From the NCBI GenBank assembly GCA_945878355.1, contig CAMCTC010000039.1:1-39261 (forward strand): a stretch of DNA of 39,261 bases. Direction: 5' to 3'. The notes beneath the pieces were generated by a model that was not told the DNA's origin, searched no databases, and saw only the letters and a list, made by a program, of their open reading frames with translations. The position numbers were made by a program, and so were the translations under genes. The stretch is from Bordetella parapertussis. Its GTDB lineage: Bacteria > Pseudomonadota > Gammaproteobacteria > Burkholderiales > Burkholderiaceae_C. The first letter of the stretch is position 1, and the number at the start of each line of letters is the position of its first letter. Below are positions 7,415 through 13,812 of the stretch, piece by piece.

Positions 7415-8224
7415 CAATTGTTTGAGGCTGTCAGAGCGTCTTTTTTCATCAATGGCCTTGTCCAACATTGAGCCTAACGTGTCCTTGTCGATGCCGGACT
7501 TTTCGACAACCCGTGTCAGCGCCCCTCGCTTGCCGCCTCTGGCGCCTTCCTGAGGGCGTTTGCCTCCTGCGTCTCGAAACCACTCCAGCAGTTTCCTACG
7601 TTTTTGCGCCGGGTCATCCGGCAGTCCATCAATCGTGTTCTTCGCTAGCGATAAAACGATGCTTGCTTCGTCAAGCTGCTCGGCGACCGCACTGGCCAGG
7701 CGGGCGGCATCGGTCTCGCGCTGGACTGCGCCGGCCATGGGGTGAGGTTGCTCTATCGCCGACCCAACCAGTGCCCGCGCAGCAAGGTACTGGTCAATCC
7801 AAGGGTGATAGCGCAGCCTCAATCCTTGGGCGGCGTCCAGCCATTGCAGCAGCGACCTGGGTTGCGGTTCGCTTTTCGCCAAGCCCTCGAATCGTCGAAG
7901 CAGGCGTACAAGGTCTCGCGGTCCAGTGGCATTGTTTGTGGTGCTCTGCGCCTCCTCCAGCGTCCCATCGTCTGGGTTGAACTGGCACAGCAACATTGCA
8001 GCCCGCTCAGGTTCGAGGACGGGGAGGCTGAACCAATCCTCGGCGTTCATCGAACCATCGAACCAGCCAATGACGGTTTCGGCGGCCTCCGCAACCAACC
8101 GCATCAGTGCTTCGCGTCGCGGCCCGGTGCGGGGCTCCAATCCCTTTGCCAATCTCCTGAGATAGGTCTTCTCGTCCAGCGTCAGCCGTATGTGCGCGCC
8201 GTTCTTGTCTGAATGAATCTGCAC
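7400..8224 (-). CDS. Hypothetical mobile-element protein next to the integrase
   Basis: A 274-residue soluble protein starting with GTG at 8224, preceded by a GGGGGA stretch. The segment DWFSLPVLEPERAAMLLCQFNP resembles a recurrent block in proteins encoded beside integrases in betaproteobacterial prophages and genomic islands; no function is established for them that I know. The C-terminal third is rich in Lys/Arg (DDPAQKRRKLLEWFRDAGGK, then DEKRRSDSLKQLTAKR) and could bind nucleic acid. There are no membrane segments or signal peptide. The end of the gene overlaps the last TTGGCGGT repeat. Confidence 0.55.
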   Translation of the reverse strand: MQIHSDKNGAHIRLTLDEKTYLRRLAKGLEPRTGPRREALMRLVAEAAETVIGWFDGSMNAEDWFSLPVLEPERAAMLLCQFNPDDGTLEEAQSTTNNATGPRDLVRLLRRFEGLAKSEPQPRSLLQWLDAAQGLRLRYHPWIDQYLAARALVGSAIEQPHPMAGAVQRETDAARLASAVAEQLDEASIVLSLAKNTIDGLPDDPAQKRRKLLEWFRDAGGKRPQEGARGGKRGALTRVVEKSGIDKDTLGSMLDKAIDEKRRSDSLKQLTAKR

Positions 8225-8245
8225 AGCATCCCCCGATGCCCCCGG

Positions 8246-8282
8246 AACAGGAGCCCCAGCAGACCAGCGGGGGCTGGCTGTT
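8246..8282. other. Inverted repeat between integrase and hypothetical gene
   Basis: AACAGGAGCCCC at 8246-8257 can pair with GGGGCTGGCTGTT at 8270-8282 with one bulged base and a 12-base loop. It lies in the 171-base gap downstream of the integrase and just upstream of the hypothetical gene at 8224. No T-run follows on either strand, so it may be an operator or an mRNA hairpin rather than a classic terminator. Confidence 0.3.
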
Positions 8283-8395
8283 CAACCCGGTTTCGAGGCG
8301 GGTCTAGCTGGGGCCGAACTTAGTATGGCAGGCCACAGCGTGCAGTGTCACCCCTGGACCCTTGCGTCAGCAGCCAGCGCAGCCGGGCGCTCACA

Positions 8396-9403
8396 TCACC
8401 CCAGCTTTGCCGCCAGGTCGGAGGCCTTGGGGTTGTAGTACCGCTTCAGCGATTGCAGTGAGCGGTGGCCCGTTACAGCGCTGAGCTCCAGCACGTTACT
8501 GAGTTTTGTGCTCAAGTTCGTGGCGGCCGTGTGGCGCAGATCGTGGAACCGCTTGTGCCCCAAGCCGATGGAGGCTTTGGCCTCGGTCACCGTTCTTTGA
8601 AAGCTGTTGGGATCCACCGGGAAGACTGGCTTGTCGCCAGCGATCTTCACAAACGGGCGGAGGATCTCGATCGCGCGCTTGCTCAGCGGCACATCCCGCT
8701 TGTCCCCGTTCTTGGTTTTCTCAAGCCTCAGCCAGGCCTCGTCCAGGTGGCAGTCGGCTGCGGTGAACGACCCCAGGATCTCGCCCCTGCGCATCGCGGT
8801 TTCGAGCGCGAGCTCAACGACCACTGGCACGTAATCCTTGACCTCTTTCGGCGGGAAGTCGACCGGGCCAATCTTCTTGAACAGCTCCGCAATATCTTCA
8901 GAGGTCCAAGTGGTGTCGCGTCCGCGCGGAGCGGACGGCTTCTCGATCAGGGTGTACGGGCTGACCTTCAGCGGGACGCCCCATTTTTTGATGGCAACGG
9001 AAAAGACGCCGCCGATCAAGCTCAGCTCGCGCAGGACAGTCCCCGCGGCAACCACGGCGCTGCGTTTCTCCGTGTACTTGCGCAACGCCTCAGCGACGTC
9101 CTGGTCCAGCCGCACGAGTGCCAGGTCGTGCTTGAGGAGCCGATTTAGCGCGGATGTCTCTCTTCTGTCGTGCAACCGGGTCGGGCACTCTTCATCCCTG
9201 AAGCGCTCGAACAAAGCGCCTACGGTTTCCTTCCTGAGCGCGCTGACATCAGGCGCACTTCCGTTCTGTATTTCAGCCTCATGGCTTTTTGCCCAGTCCG
9301 TTGCGAGCCTTTTTGTTGTGAACGTCTTGCTTTGAGCCTTGAAGCCCGTTTTTCTTATGATGGCTTGCCAAGTCCCGTTTGCTCGTTTGCGTATCGTTGC
9401 CAT
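8396..9403 (-). CDS. Tyrosine-type site-specific integrase
   Basis: A 335-residue phage-type integrase that would insert and excise the element. The N-terminal arm-binding segment (MATIRKRANGTWQAIIRK) leads into a SAM-like core-binding domain. The catalytic domain has Arg in ETAMRRGEILG (about residue 204), HDLRHTAATNLS (HxxR, about 285), GHRSLQSLKRYY (His about 311, Tyr about 320). All the residues needed for strand exchange are visible. The ATG at 9403 is chosen because AAGGTGG lies about 6 bases before it and the family begins at MATI; the frame is also open for another 200 bases upstream, but that part crosses into the interrupted Bug gene. It stands at the right end of the element and reads inward. 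Confidence 0.92.
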   Translation of the reverse strand: MATIRKRANGTWQAIIRKTGFKAQSKTFTTKRLATDWAKSHEAEIQNGSAPDVSALRKETVGALFERFRDEECPTRLHDRRETSALNRLLKHDLALVRLDQDVAEALRKYTEKRSAVVAAGTVLRELSLIGGVFSVAIKKWGVPLKVSPYTLIEKPSAPRGRDTTWTSEDIAELFKKIGPVDFPPKEVKDYVPVVVELALETAMRRGEILGSFTAADCHLDEAWLRLEKTKNGDKRDVPLSKRAIEILRPFVKIAGDKPVFPVDPNSFQRTVTEAKASIGLGHKRFHDLRHTAATNLSTKLSNVLELSAVTGHRSLQSLKRYYNPKASDLAAKLG

Positions 9404-9502
9404 GTTCCACCTTGTTTTTGATCCGATCCAAGAACCGAACGAAGTGTGCCCAAATTGTGACCAAATGGCCTGACTAAGAAATTTCTCATAGGTAGAAGTG
9501 AC
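9404..9502. other. Right boundary (attR-like junction) of the mobile element
   Basis: Between the integrase start and the first recognisable Bug codons the sequence changes from element to chromosome. The integrase promoter should also lie here. The exact crossover cannot be placed without the other end of the element or an empty site. No tRNA or tmRNA end is visible, so the target appears to be protein-coding. Confidence 0.45.
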
Positions 9503-9940
9503 ATGATTGATGTGCCGTACAAGGGCACCGGCCCGGCCACCACCGCGCTGCTCGGCGGCGAGATCGACTACATCTTCGAAGCGCTGGGCAGCGCGTCGCC
9601 GCACATCCGCAGCGGCAAGCTGCGGCCTATTGCGGTGACATCGGCCAAGCGGTCACCGTCGTTCCCCGACATCCCCACCGCCATCGAATCCGGGCTGCCC
9701 GGCTTCGATGTCACGTCGTGGTACGGGCTGTGGGCCCCGACCGGCACGCCGCCTGCCGTGGTGCAGCGTCTGCATGGCCTGGTCAACAAGGCCTTCGAAG
9801 ACCCGGAGATGCGCGAGCTGTGGTTCAAGCTCGGCGCCGAGACCGGCGGCATCGCACCCGCGGCCTTCGGTGTTTTCGTGCGGCAGGAAGTGCAGAAATG
9901 GGGCAAGGTCGTTCGCGACGCGGGCGTTGTCATCGATTGA
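9503..9940 (+). pseudogene. Bug/TctC-family periplasmic solute-binding protein, C-terminal half
   Basis: Reads VPYKGTGPATTALLGGEID, then GKLRPIAVTSAKRSPSFPDI, and DVTSWYGLWAPTGTPPAVVQ, the conserved blocks of the substrate-binding protein of tripartite tricarboxylate transporters (Bug family). Only 145 residues remain of about 320; the signal peptide and first lobe are missing. The break coincides with the integrase end of the mobile element, so insertion is the likely cause, with the 5' half expected at the element's other end outside this window. The ATG at 9503 is an internal methionine, not a true start. A product would lack export and a full binding cleft. Confidence 0.85.
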
Positions 9941-10030
9941 CCTGAAGTACCCCGTCGCGCTGGTGCCGCGGCCCCGGCTGCACTTGATCGGATTTGGTGC
10001 AGGCCTCGAAAGCCAAGCTGCCCGCGTTCG

Positions 10031-10180
10031 CAGGCCCAGGTATTCGCTGACAAGTGGGTGGCGATCAATGCGCAGCGCGATGACATGCTGGCCCAGTCGG
10101 ATTGGCGCGCTGTCCGCGCGGCTGACACGGGCGTGCCGCTTGCGAGCGCGTGGCTGGCCCTGGTGCTCTGCCTTTGGTGA
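10031..10180 (+). pseudogene. Fragment resembling a phage tail fibre assembly protein C-terminus
   Basis: One frame reads FADKWVAINAQRDDMLAQSD, then WRAVRAADTGVPLASAW. The pattern K-W-x-x-I-x-x-x-RD-x-x-L-x-x-x-DW is that of the C-terminal region of phage tail-assembly chaperones. No start codon or upstream portion is present, and the frame runs into the attC-like repeat at about 10156, where it stops at 10178. It is debris of a prophage joined to the cassette array. Confidence 0.4.
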
Positions 10181-10204
10181 TCCGCTCGAGCGAGGGTTTA
10201 GCGT
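10156..10204 (-). repeat. attC-like site A, partial
   Basis: Minus-strand orientation. It follows the stop of the VOC gene and matches one end of site C: GACGCTAAACCCTCG, CTCGAGCGGA and CCAGGGCC align with the corresponding parts of the sites at 10613 and 11783. The R'' box is GCTAAAC, one base off RYYYAAC. The other half is missing, cut at about 10156, where phage-derived sequence begins. Confidence 0.5.
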
Positions 10205-10218
10205 CTTGGTGCGAGTGC

Positions 10219-10602
10219 TCAACTCTCTGCCTGCTTCGGAAGGTTCTGTGCAATTCGCCACAAGACACCGCTTGGATCGAAGAGCGTGAAGTCTCGCATT
10301 GCCCACGGATGATTCTCGGGTTCTCCCACCTTCACGTTGAACCGCGCTGCAACCGCTTTGGCTTTCTCGTGCCATGCATCGACGTTTTCGACAAGTAAGT
10401 GCATTTGATAGTTCGTCGCGTGCTCTGGAACGAAGAAGTCTTGAAGCAAGAAGCTCGACTCGCCGCAGTGGAAGTAGGCGATGTCTTCGAAAACCGAAGC
10501 ACGAGTGAAGCCGAGCGATTCATAGAACTCCATCGACAGCATGAAGTTCCTTGCCGGGATAAACGCCTTGATTTCCACGACCGCGAGATTTGGTGCATTC
10601 AT
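10219..10602 (-). CDS. VOC (glyoxalase/bleomycin-resistance-like) family protein
   Basis: A 127-residue single VOC module with the paired beta-alpha-beta-beta-beta pattern: IKAFIPARNFMLSMEFYESL, GFTRASVFEDIAYFHCGESS, YQMHLLVENVDAWHEKA and FTLFDPSGVLWRI. Family members bind metals or sequester hydrophobic drugs; substrate unknown here. Metal-ligand candidates such as the late Glu of classical glyoxalases are not obvious, so a binding rather than catalytic role is possible. The ATG at 10602 lies within about 20 bases of the end of an attC-like site, and the stop is followed about 15 bases later by another, exactly as in an integron gene cassette. VOC proteins of this size are frequent cassette cargo. 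Confidence 0.8.
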   Translation of the reverse strand: MNAPNLAVVEIKAFIPARNFMLSMEFYESLGFTRASVFEDIAYFHCGESSFLLQDFFVPEHATNYQMHLLVENVDAWHEKAKAVAARFNVKVGEPENHPWAMRDFTLFDPSGVLWRIAQNLPKQAES

Positions 10603-10612
10603 GTGTATCGAC

Positions 10613-10739
10613 TTCTACCGTTCGAGATAAGCGTTCGATAACGCCGAGACGCCAAGCCCGGGCTGGCGAGAATGTACCGCGTACCGCCGACCAGGCCCTG
10701 GTGGCCCGCCGTTGGGACTCGGCTTGAGCGGGGTTAGAC
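10613..10739 (-). repeat. attC-like site B, 127 bp
   Basis: Minus-strand orientation. R'' is GTCTAAC (10739-10733, perfect RYYYAAC), followed by CCCGC and the L''-like TCAAGCCGA, the usual start of integron attC sites. At the far end the L'-like CGCTTATCTCGAAC precedes an R' copy GGTAGAA that has one change in the GTT core. The central part is conserved with site C: 33 of 35 bases agree between 10671-10705 and 11841-11875. The ends are roughly complementary, as needed for a folded single-stranded recombination site. Confidence 0.65.
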
Positions 10740-10749
10740 CCCGATGTGC

Positions 10750-11055
10750 TCATGCCAGCGCCTCGCGTACTAGCTCGGGATGTTTGTGCGCAATACGAAT
10801 GAGGGCTTGTGCTGCACCAGATGGTGACCTGCGACCTTGCTCCCACTCTTGAAGAGTGCGCTTCGAGATGCTCAAGGCAGAGGCGAACTCCGACTGCGAC
10901 ATCCCTGTGCTTTGACGGGCTTCAACGACTTCATTGACCGCAACCTCAGTTGCGCGTGCAAAATTCCGCGACTTCATTTGGCGCACGGACTCCAAGAGCT
11001 TGAGGCCAAGCTCTTCACCAGAGTTGCGTGCCTTGTCGGGTTTACGAGTGGTCAT
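10750..11055 (-). CDS. Xre-family HTH antitoxin-like regulator (NadS/HigA type), solitary
   Basis: A 101-residue protein with an N-terminal helix region (EELGLKLLESVRQMK) and a C-terminal Xre HTH: VVEARQSTGMSQSEFASALS, ISKRTLQEWEQGRRSPSG. This layout is that of antitoxins paired with RelE-type toxins (NadS/HigA-like), which bind their own promoter. The ATG at 11055 is chosen over an upstream in-frame start at 11103 because GGAG precedes it by about 8 bases and the upstream part overlaps the operator palindrome. There is no toxin gene: between the start and attC-like site D lie only 82 bases. It therefore looks like an orphan antitoxin carried as a single cassette. Confidence 0.75.
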   Translation of the reverse strand: MTTRKPDKARNSGEELGLKLLESVRQMKSRNFARATEVAVNEVVEARQSTGMSQSEFASALSISKRTLQEWEQGRRSPSGAAQALIRIAHKHPELVREALA

Positions 11056-11083
11056 CTTCGATCTCCGTGTGCACGGCGCATAG

Positions 11084-11098
11084 TACGTCAAAGACGTA
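11084..11098. promoter_or_regulatory. Palindromic operator of the Xre antitoxin
   Basis: TACGTC and GACGTA form perfect 6-bp arms around a 3-base centre, 28 bases upstream of the antitoxin ATG. TACTAT overlaps it on the minus strand as a possible -10. Self-repression through such a site is the rule for Xre-type antitoxins. Confidence 0.55.
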
Positions 11099-11137
11099 TT
11101 CAACGCCAGTGCGGGCGCCGGAAGAGGTGATTGCGGT

Positions 11138-11196
11138 TTCTAACGTCGAAGATACCCGTCCTGCCGTGTAGGGTCCGGTTGACCGACCTGTTGGGC
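11138..11196 (-). repeat. attC-like site D, 59 bp
   Basis: Minus-strand orientation. R'' is GCCCAAC (11196-11190, perfect RYYYAAC), followed by AGGTCGGTCAACCGGACCC with the L''-like GTCAACCGG. The site ends in CTTCGAC and R' GTTAGAA (11144-11138), which matches GTTRRR and misses only the last Y. Its length equals the classical 59-base element. Its closest neighbours are the antitoxin cassette on one side and the yefM-yoeB cassette on the other. Confidence 0.65.
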
Positions 11197-11233
11197 GTCA
11201 GCGCTCCAAGCTTGCACGCCGCTCGTTTAAAGT

Positions 11234-11251
11234 TGTACAATATTCTGTACA
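11234..11251. promoter_or_regulatory. YefM operator with paired TGTACA motifs
   Basis: Two TGTACA hexamers start at 11234 and 11246, 12 bases apart, 17 bases before the antitoxin start. The core motif TGTACA is the known recognition element of the Escherichia coli YefM-YoeB operator, so autorepression by the YefM/YoeB complex is expected. AAAGGAG follows as the ribosome binding site. Confidence 0.75.
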
Positions 11252-11267
11252 TTCACAAAGGAGCCAG

Positions 11268-11522
11268 ATGATGGATGCCATTAGCTACAGCGCAGCACGT
11301 GCCAACTTAGCCAAGACAATGGATCGTGTTTGTGACGACCACGAGCCGTTAATTATTACCCGCAATGGTGAACAGTCCGTTGTGATGTTGTCGCTAGAGG
11401 ACTACAACGCACTTGAAGAGACAGCCTTCCTTTTGCGCAGCCCCGCCAATGCAAAGCGCCTTCTCTCATCCATTGCACAGATCACTGCCGGAAAAGGTAC
11501 TGAGCGAGAACTGCCACAGTGA
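11268..11522 (+). CDS. yefM: YefM/Phd-family antitoxin
   Basis: An 84-residue antitoxin of the Phd/YefM fold: MDAISYSAARANLAKTMDRV and EPLIITRNGEQSVVMLSLED form the DNA-binding N-terminal domain, and the C-terminal part (NALEETAFLLRSPANAKRLL) is the segment that wraps the toxin. AGGAG lies 5 bases before the first ATG and 8 before the second at 11271; the second would also fit. The stop overlaps the toxin's GTG by four bases. It is antiparallel to the attC-like sites, which is common for toxin-antitoxin cassettes because they carry their own promoter; that promoter and the TGTACA operator lie inside the cassette. Confidence 0.92.
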   Translation: MMDAISYSAARANLAKTMDRVCDDHEPLIITRNGEQSVVMLSLEDYNALEETAFLLRSPANAKRLLSSIAQITAGKGTERELPQ

Positions 11523-11773
11523 AATTGATTTTCTCCGACGAGGCATGGGACGACTATTTGTATTGGCAGAAGCAGGACCGTAAGATGGTCGAACGGATCA
11601 ACAAGCTGATCCAAGAGGTAAAGCGTGAACCATTCTCAGGACTTGGTAAACCGGAACCACTGAAACATGCATTGTCTGGCTTCTGGTCCCGCAGAATCAC
11701 TGACGAACACCGCATGGTGTATCGAGTCGAAGGGGCCGCATTGCTTCTTGCTCAGTTGCGCTACCATTATTGA
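11519..11773 (+). CDS. yoeB: YoeB/Txe-family mRNA interferase toxin
   Basis: An 84-residue RelE-superfamily toxin that cleaves mRNA in the ribosomal A site. It opens with MKLIFSDEAWDDYLYWQKQD, has the family block GLGKPEPLKHALSGFWSRRI and TDEHRMVYRVEG, and ends in the characteristic HY. The Glu, Arg and terminal His positions needed for cleavage in YoeB are present (KPEPLKH, WSRRITDEHR, RYHY). Translation starts at GTG 11519 inside the antitoxin stop (GTGA), giving coupled synthesis with antitoxin first. The stop lies about 15 bases before the cassette boundary at site C. The pair looks intact and could stabilise the array against loss. Confidence 0.93.
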   Translation: MKLIFSDEAWDDYLYWQKQDRKMVERINKLIQEVKREPFSGLGKPEPLKHALSGFWSRRITDEHRMVYRVEGAALLLAQLRYHY

Positions 11774-11782
11774 TCCTGCGAC

Positions 11783-11911
11783 AACTAACGTTCGGAATAA
11801 GCGATCTAAAACGGTAGGACGCCAGAGACCGGTTGGCAAAAATGTACCGTGTACCGCCGACCGGGCCCTGGTGGCTTGCCCTTGGCGCTCCGCTTGAGCG
11901 AGAGGCTAGGC
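11783..11911 (-). repeat. attC-like site C, 129 bp
   Basis: Minus-strand orientation. R'' is GCCTAGC (11911-11905, one change from GCCTAAC), followed by CTCTCGCTCAAGCGGA with the L''-like TCAAGCGGA. At the far end the L'-like GCTTATTCCGAAC precedes R' GTTAGTT (11789-11783). The hicB stop codon lies inside R'', as is typical for the last gene of a cassette. The centre is shared with site B (33 of 35 bases). Confidence 0.65.
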
Positions 11912-12118
11912 GTCAACGCTCACAAGCTCGCCGCTTGAGTGCGGGCTAGGTACTTGATGTCCCTTCGCTTTGAGGTCTTCGATGTGGAGTTCGATAGCTT
12001 CTTGAATCAGTGCGGCGACTTCTTCTCGGGTATCGGCGGCCGCGATACAGCCAGGCAGATCGGGCACGTATGCGCCAAAACTGCTGTTTCCTTGTTCGAT
12101 GACAACCAAGTACTGCAT
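11906..12118 (-). CDS. hicB: HicB-family antitoxin
   Basis: A 70-residue HicB antitoxin with the partial RNase H-like fold: MQYLVVIEQGNSSFGAYVPD, LPGCIAAADTREEVAALIQE, AIELHIEDLKAKG. The ATG at 12118 is preferred to an in-frame TTG at 12130 because GAGG stands 6 bases before it and the family starts MxYxVVIE. The gene follows the hicA remnant by nine bases, the normal hicA-hicB order. Its TAG stop lies inside the R'' box of attC-like site C. Because hicA is broken, the antitoxin has no cognate toxin here and may only be retained passively, or may neutralise a related HicA elsewhere. Confidence 0.88.
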   Translation of the reverse strand: MQYLVVIEQGNSSFGAYVPDLPGCIAAADTREEVAALIQEAIELHIEDLKAKGHQVPSPHSSGELVSVDA

Positions 12119-12126
12119 GCTCGACC

Positions 12127-12310
12127 TCAATTCTTCAAACCCGCTTGCTTTAGGATGCTGCTCAAAGTGCCGGGAGGCACCTCGATGCTTGGCTTGCCAG
12201 CGACCGTGACTGTCCCAGCTTTGGACGCATGATGGTACTGGCGGTGACTTCCCTTCTGACGTACCTAGAACCAGCCGTCTGCCTCAAGGCGTGCGATCAG
12301 AGCGCATTTT
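12127..12310 (-). pseudogene. hicA: HicA mRNA interferase toxin, inactivated
   Basis: The frame reads ALIARLEADGWF, then TAG at 12267-12265, then VRQKGSHRQYHHASKAGTV, TVAGKPSIEVPPGTLSSILK, QAGLKN and a stop at 12127. This is a HicA toxin of the double-stranded-RNA-binding fold; the catalytic His lies in GSHRQ. A nonsense codon splits it after Phe. No start codon lies in frame at the expected place, six or so residues before LIARLEADGW; ATGs at 12335 and 12307 are in other frames, and the GCGCTGAT-like sequence is duplicated there. The 5' end is therefore also damaged. A sequencing error could explain the stop but not both faults. Confidence 0.8.
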
Positions 12311-12335
12311 CCAGAATCAGCGCGGATGAACTCAT

Positions 12336-12827
12336 CTCGACGGCTAGCATGGCCTCGGCGATGAAAAAAGCCGGGGCAATCTCGGGCAAGTACAAACCGC
12401 CGAACCAGTAGGCCCAGCACAAGGCCTGAACGCAGCCGCGCCGACGAGACTTCACCCAGCTGAAGAAGATGTCGGCCTTGAAGAAGCCGCGCGCGGTGTC
12501 TTGCGCTCAAGCCATGGCGGCATTCAAGCTGCCGGATTGCAACAGTTTTCCGGGCAGCGCGCCGGTCAGCTCACCGTCAAGGTTAGTCGTGACGCCGGCC
12601 ACCATGGTGCGGCGGTAACCTGACGCTTTTTGCGGCAAGCGCTTGCCGCCGTGCGCCGACATCGACGGTTTCAGCTTGCACGCTGCGGATCGCAGGCTAA
12701 GCACACGACCGCAATCGGCTTGCACAGCTTTGCCTCTAGATCACCCAGCCGGCGCTGTCTGATGCGCGGGTCCAGCTCAACGTCAAGCCCCTGCAATTCG
12801 AGCTGCAGGCCCCTCGCGGGCCGCCGC
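12336..12827. other. Rearranged stretch without an intact gene
   Basis: About 490 bases between hicA and the EamA gene. On the minus strand, 12506-12336 has an open stretch rich in aromatic and hydrophobic residues (ALCWAYWFGGLYLPEIAP) without a start, possibly a membrane protein remnant. A separate remnant lies at 12507-12622. On the plus strand a short in-frame stretch (VQLNVKPLQFELQAPRG) ends in the EamA 3' end. No further attC-like site was found here, so the upstream limit of the hicAB cassette is unclear. Confidence 0.4.
12507..12622 (-). pseudogene. C-terminal fragment, possibly of an amidohydrolase
   Basis: Reads YRRTMVAGVTTNLDGELTGA, then LPGKLLQSGSLNAAMA and a stop. The pattern V-x-G-V-x-T-x-x-x-G-x-x-TGA-x-PGK-x-L is like the C-terminal strand region of N-acyl-D-amino-acid deacylase-type amidohydrolases. 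Nothing upstream continues it, so it is a remnant of at most 40 residues. Assignment by eye only. Confidence 0.3.
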
Positions 12828-13703
12828 TCAAGAACCCGTTCGCTGCTGCCTGACCATGTACAGGCCGGCGCCGATCAGCAGCGCGATGCCGCACCAGCCC
12901 ATGGCGTTGGGCAGCGTGCCCCAGACGAAGTAGCCGAGCAGCACGGCCCACAGCAGGCCGACATAGCGAAACGGCGCGATCACCGTCATCTCACCGTGGC
13001 GCATTGCCGCGATCAGCGCGTAATAGCCGGTAGACACCAGCAGCGATGACAGCGAGAGCCAGCCCAGTTCGCGCCCTTGCATCGGCATCCAGCCCTGGAA
13101 AGCCATCACCACCGCAGCCATTAACCAGACTACGCCGGCGGTGGCAAGCGTGACCAGAATCGACGGCGTGGCCGACGAAATCTTGCGCGTCAGCAGGTCG
13201 CGAAACGCATAGATCAGCGTCGCGAGCAAGCACATCCAAGCGTAGACGTTGAAACCATCAGCCGCCGGCTGCACGACCAGCAGCACACCGGCAAAGCCCA
13301 GCGCGATCGCCAGCCAGCGCGCGAGGTCGACGCGCTCTTGCAAAAACACCTTGGCCAGCACGACGATGAACAGCGGCGACGACAGGTTGATCGCCGTGAT
13401 GTTGGCCAGCGGCAGGTGGAACAGCGCGGCCAGATAGAGCACGGTGCCCACGCCCTCGCAGCTGGCGCGCAGCAGCACCCAGCCCCGGGCGACATCGCGG
13501 ATGCGGTCGAGCGCACCCATGCGTGCGGCCACCAGCAGCATCAACGCGATCGCCATCGCGCCGCGAACGACGATCATCTGCGCAGCGGGCAGGCGTTCGC
13601 CCACCGCTTTCATGATCGCGTCGTTGCCGATGAAGGCCGACATGCCCAGGATCATCCAGGCGATGCCGATGCGGTTGTGGCTTGCGCGGTCGTCGCCGCT
13701 CAT
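12828..13703 (-). CDS. EamA/DMT-family transporter
   Basis: A 291-residue inner-membrane protein with ten predicted helices in two EamA repeats, for example IAWMILGMSAFIGNDAIMKA, ITAINLSSPLFIVVLAKVFL, LAIALGFAGVLLVV in the first repeat and WCGIALLIGAGLYMV at the end. The conserved stretch at the end of helix 4, SSPLFIVVLAKVFLQERV, marks the family. DMT transporters move metabolites in or out of the cell; the substrate is unknown. It is the last gene of the minus-strand run thiolase, double TetR, hydratase/dehydrogenase, EamA, with a 109-base gap before it, so it may export or import an intermediate of that pathway or may be an independent gene. Confidence 0.85.
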   Translation of the reverse strand: MSGDDRASHNRIGIAWMILGMSAFIGNDAIMKAVGERLPAAQMIVVRGAMAIALMLLVAARMGALDRIRDVARGWVLLRASCEGVGTVLYLAALFHLPLANITAINLSSPLFIVVLAKVFLQERVDLARWLAIALGFAGVLLVVQPAADGFNVYAWMCLLATLIYAFRDLLTRKISSATPSILVTLATAGVVWLMAAVVMAFQGWMPMQGRELGWLSLSSLLVSTGYYALIAAMRHGEMTVIAPFRYVGLLWAVLLGYFVWGTLPNAMGWCGIALLIGAGLYMVRQQRTGS

Positions 13704-13812
13704 GCGGCGCGACTGCCGGCAGCGTGGTCGAAGCGCTGTGGCTTGCGGCAGGCCACCGCGCCCCGGCGCGCGCGGGCGACCGGGTTGCAGCAGCGCGCCG
13801 ATCCGGCGCCGA

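Noticed and set aside
9404..9502. tRNA gene as integration target
   Set aside because: No cloverleaf or tRNA 3' end is visible at the junction; the flanking chromosomal sequence codes for a Bug protein.
9404..9604. Integrase start 200 bases upstream (402-residue version)
   Set aside because: The extra sequence crosses into the Bug gene and is unlike integrases; ATG 9403 has a good RBS and the family's N-terminus.
10156..11911. Plus-strand orientation of the attC-like sites
   Set aside because: GTTAGAC and GTTGGGC on the plus strand fit R', but the TCAAGC-type L'' boxes, the ends of the VOC, antitoxin and hicB genes and the hicB stop inside R'' all fit the minus-strand reading better.
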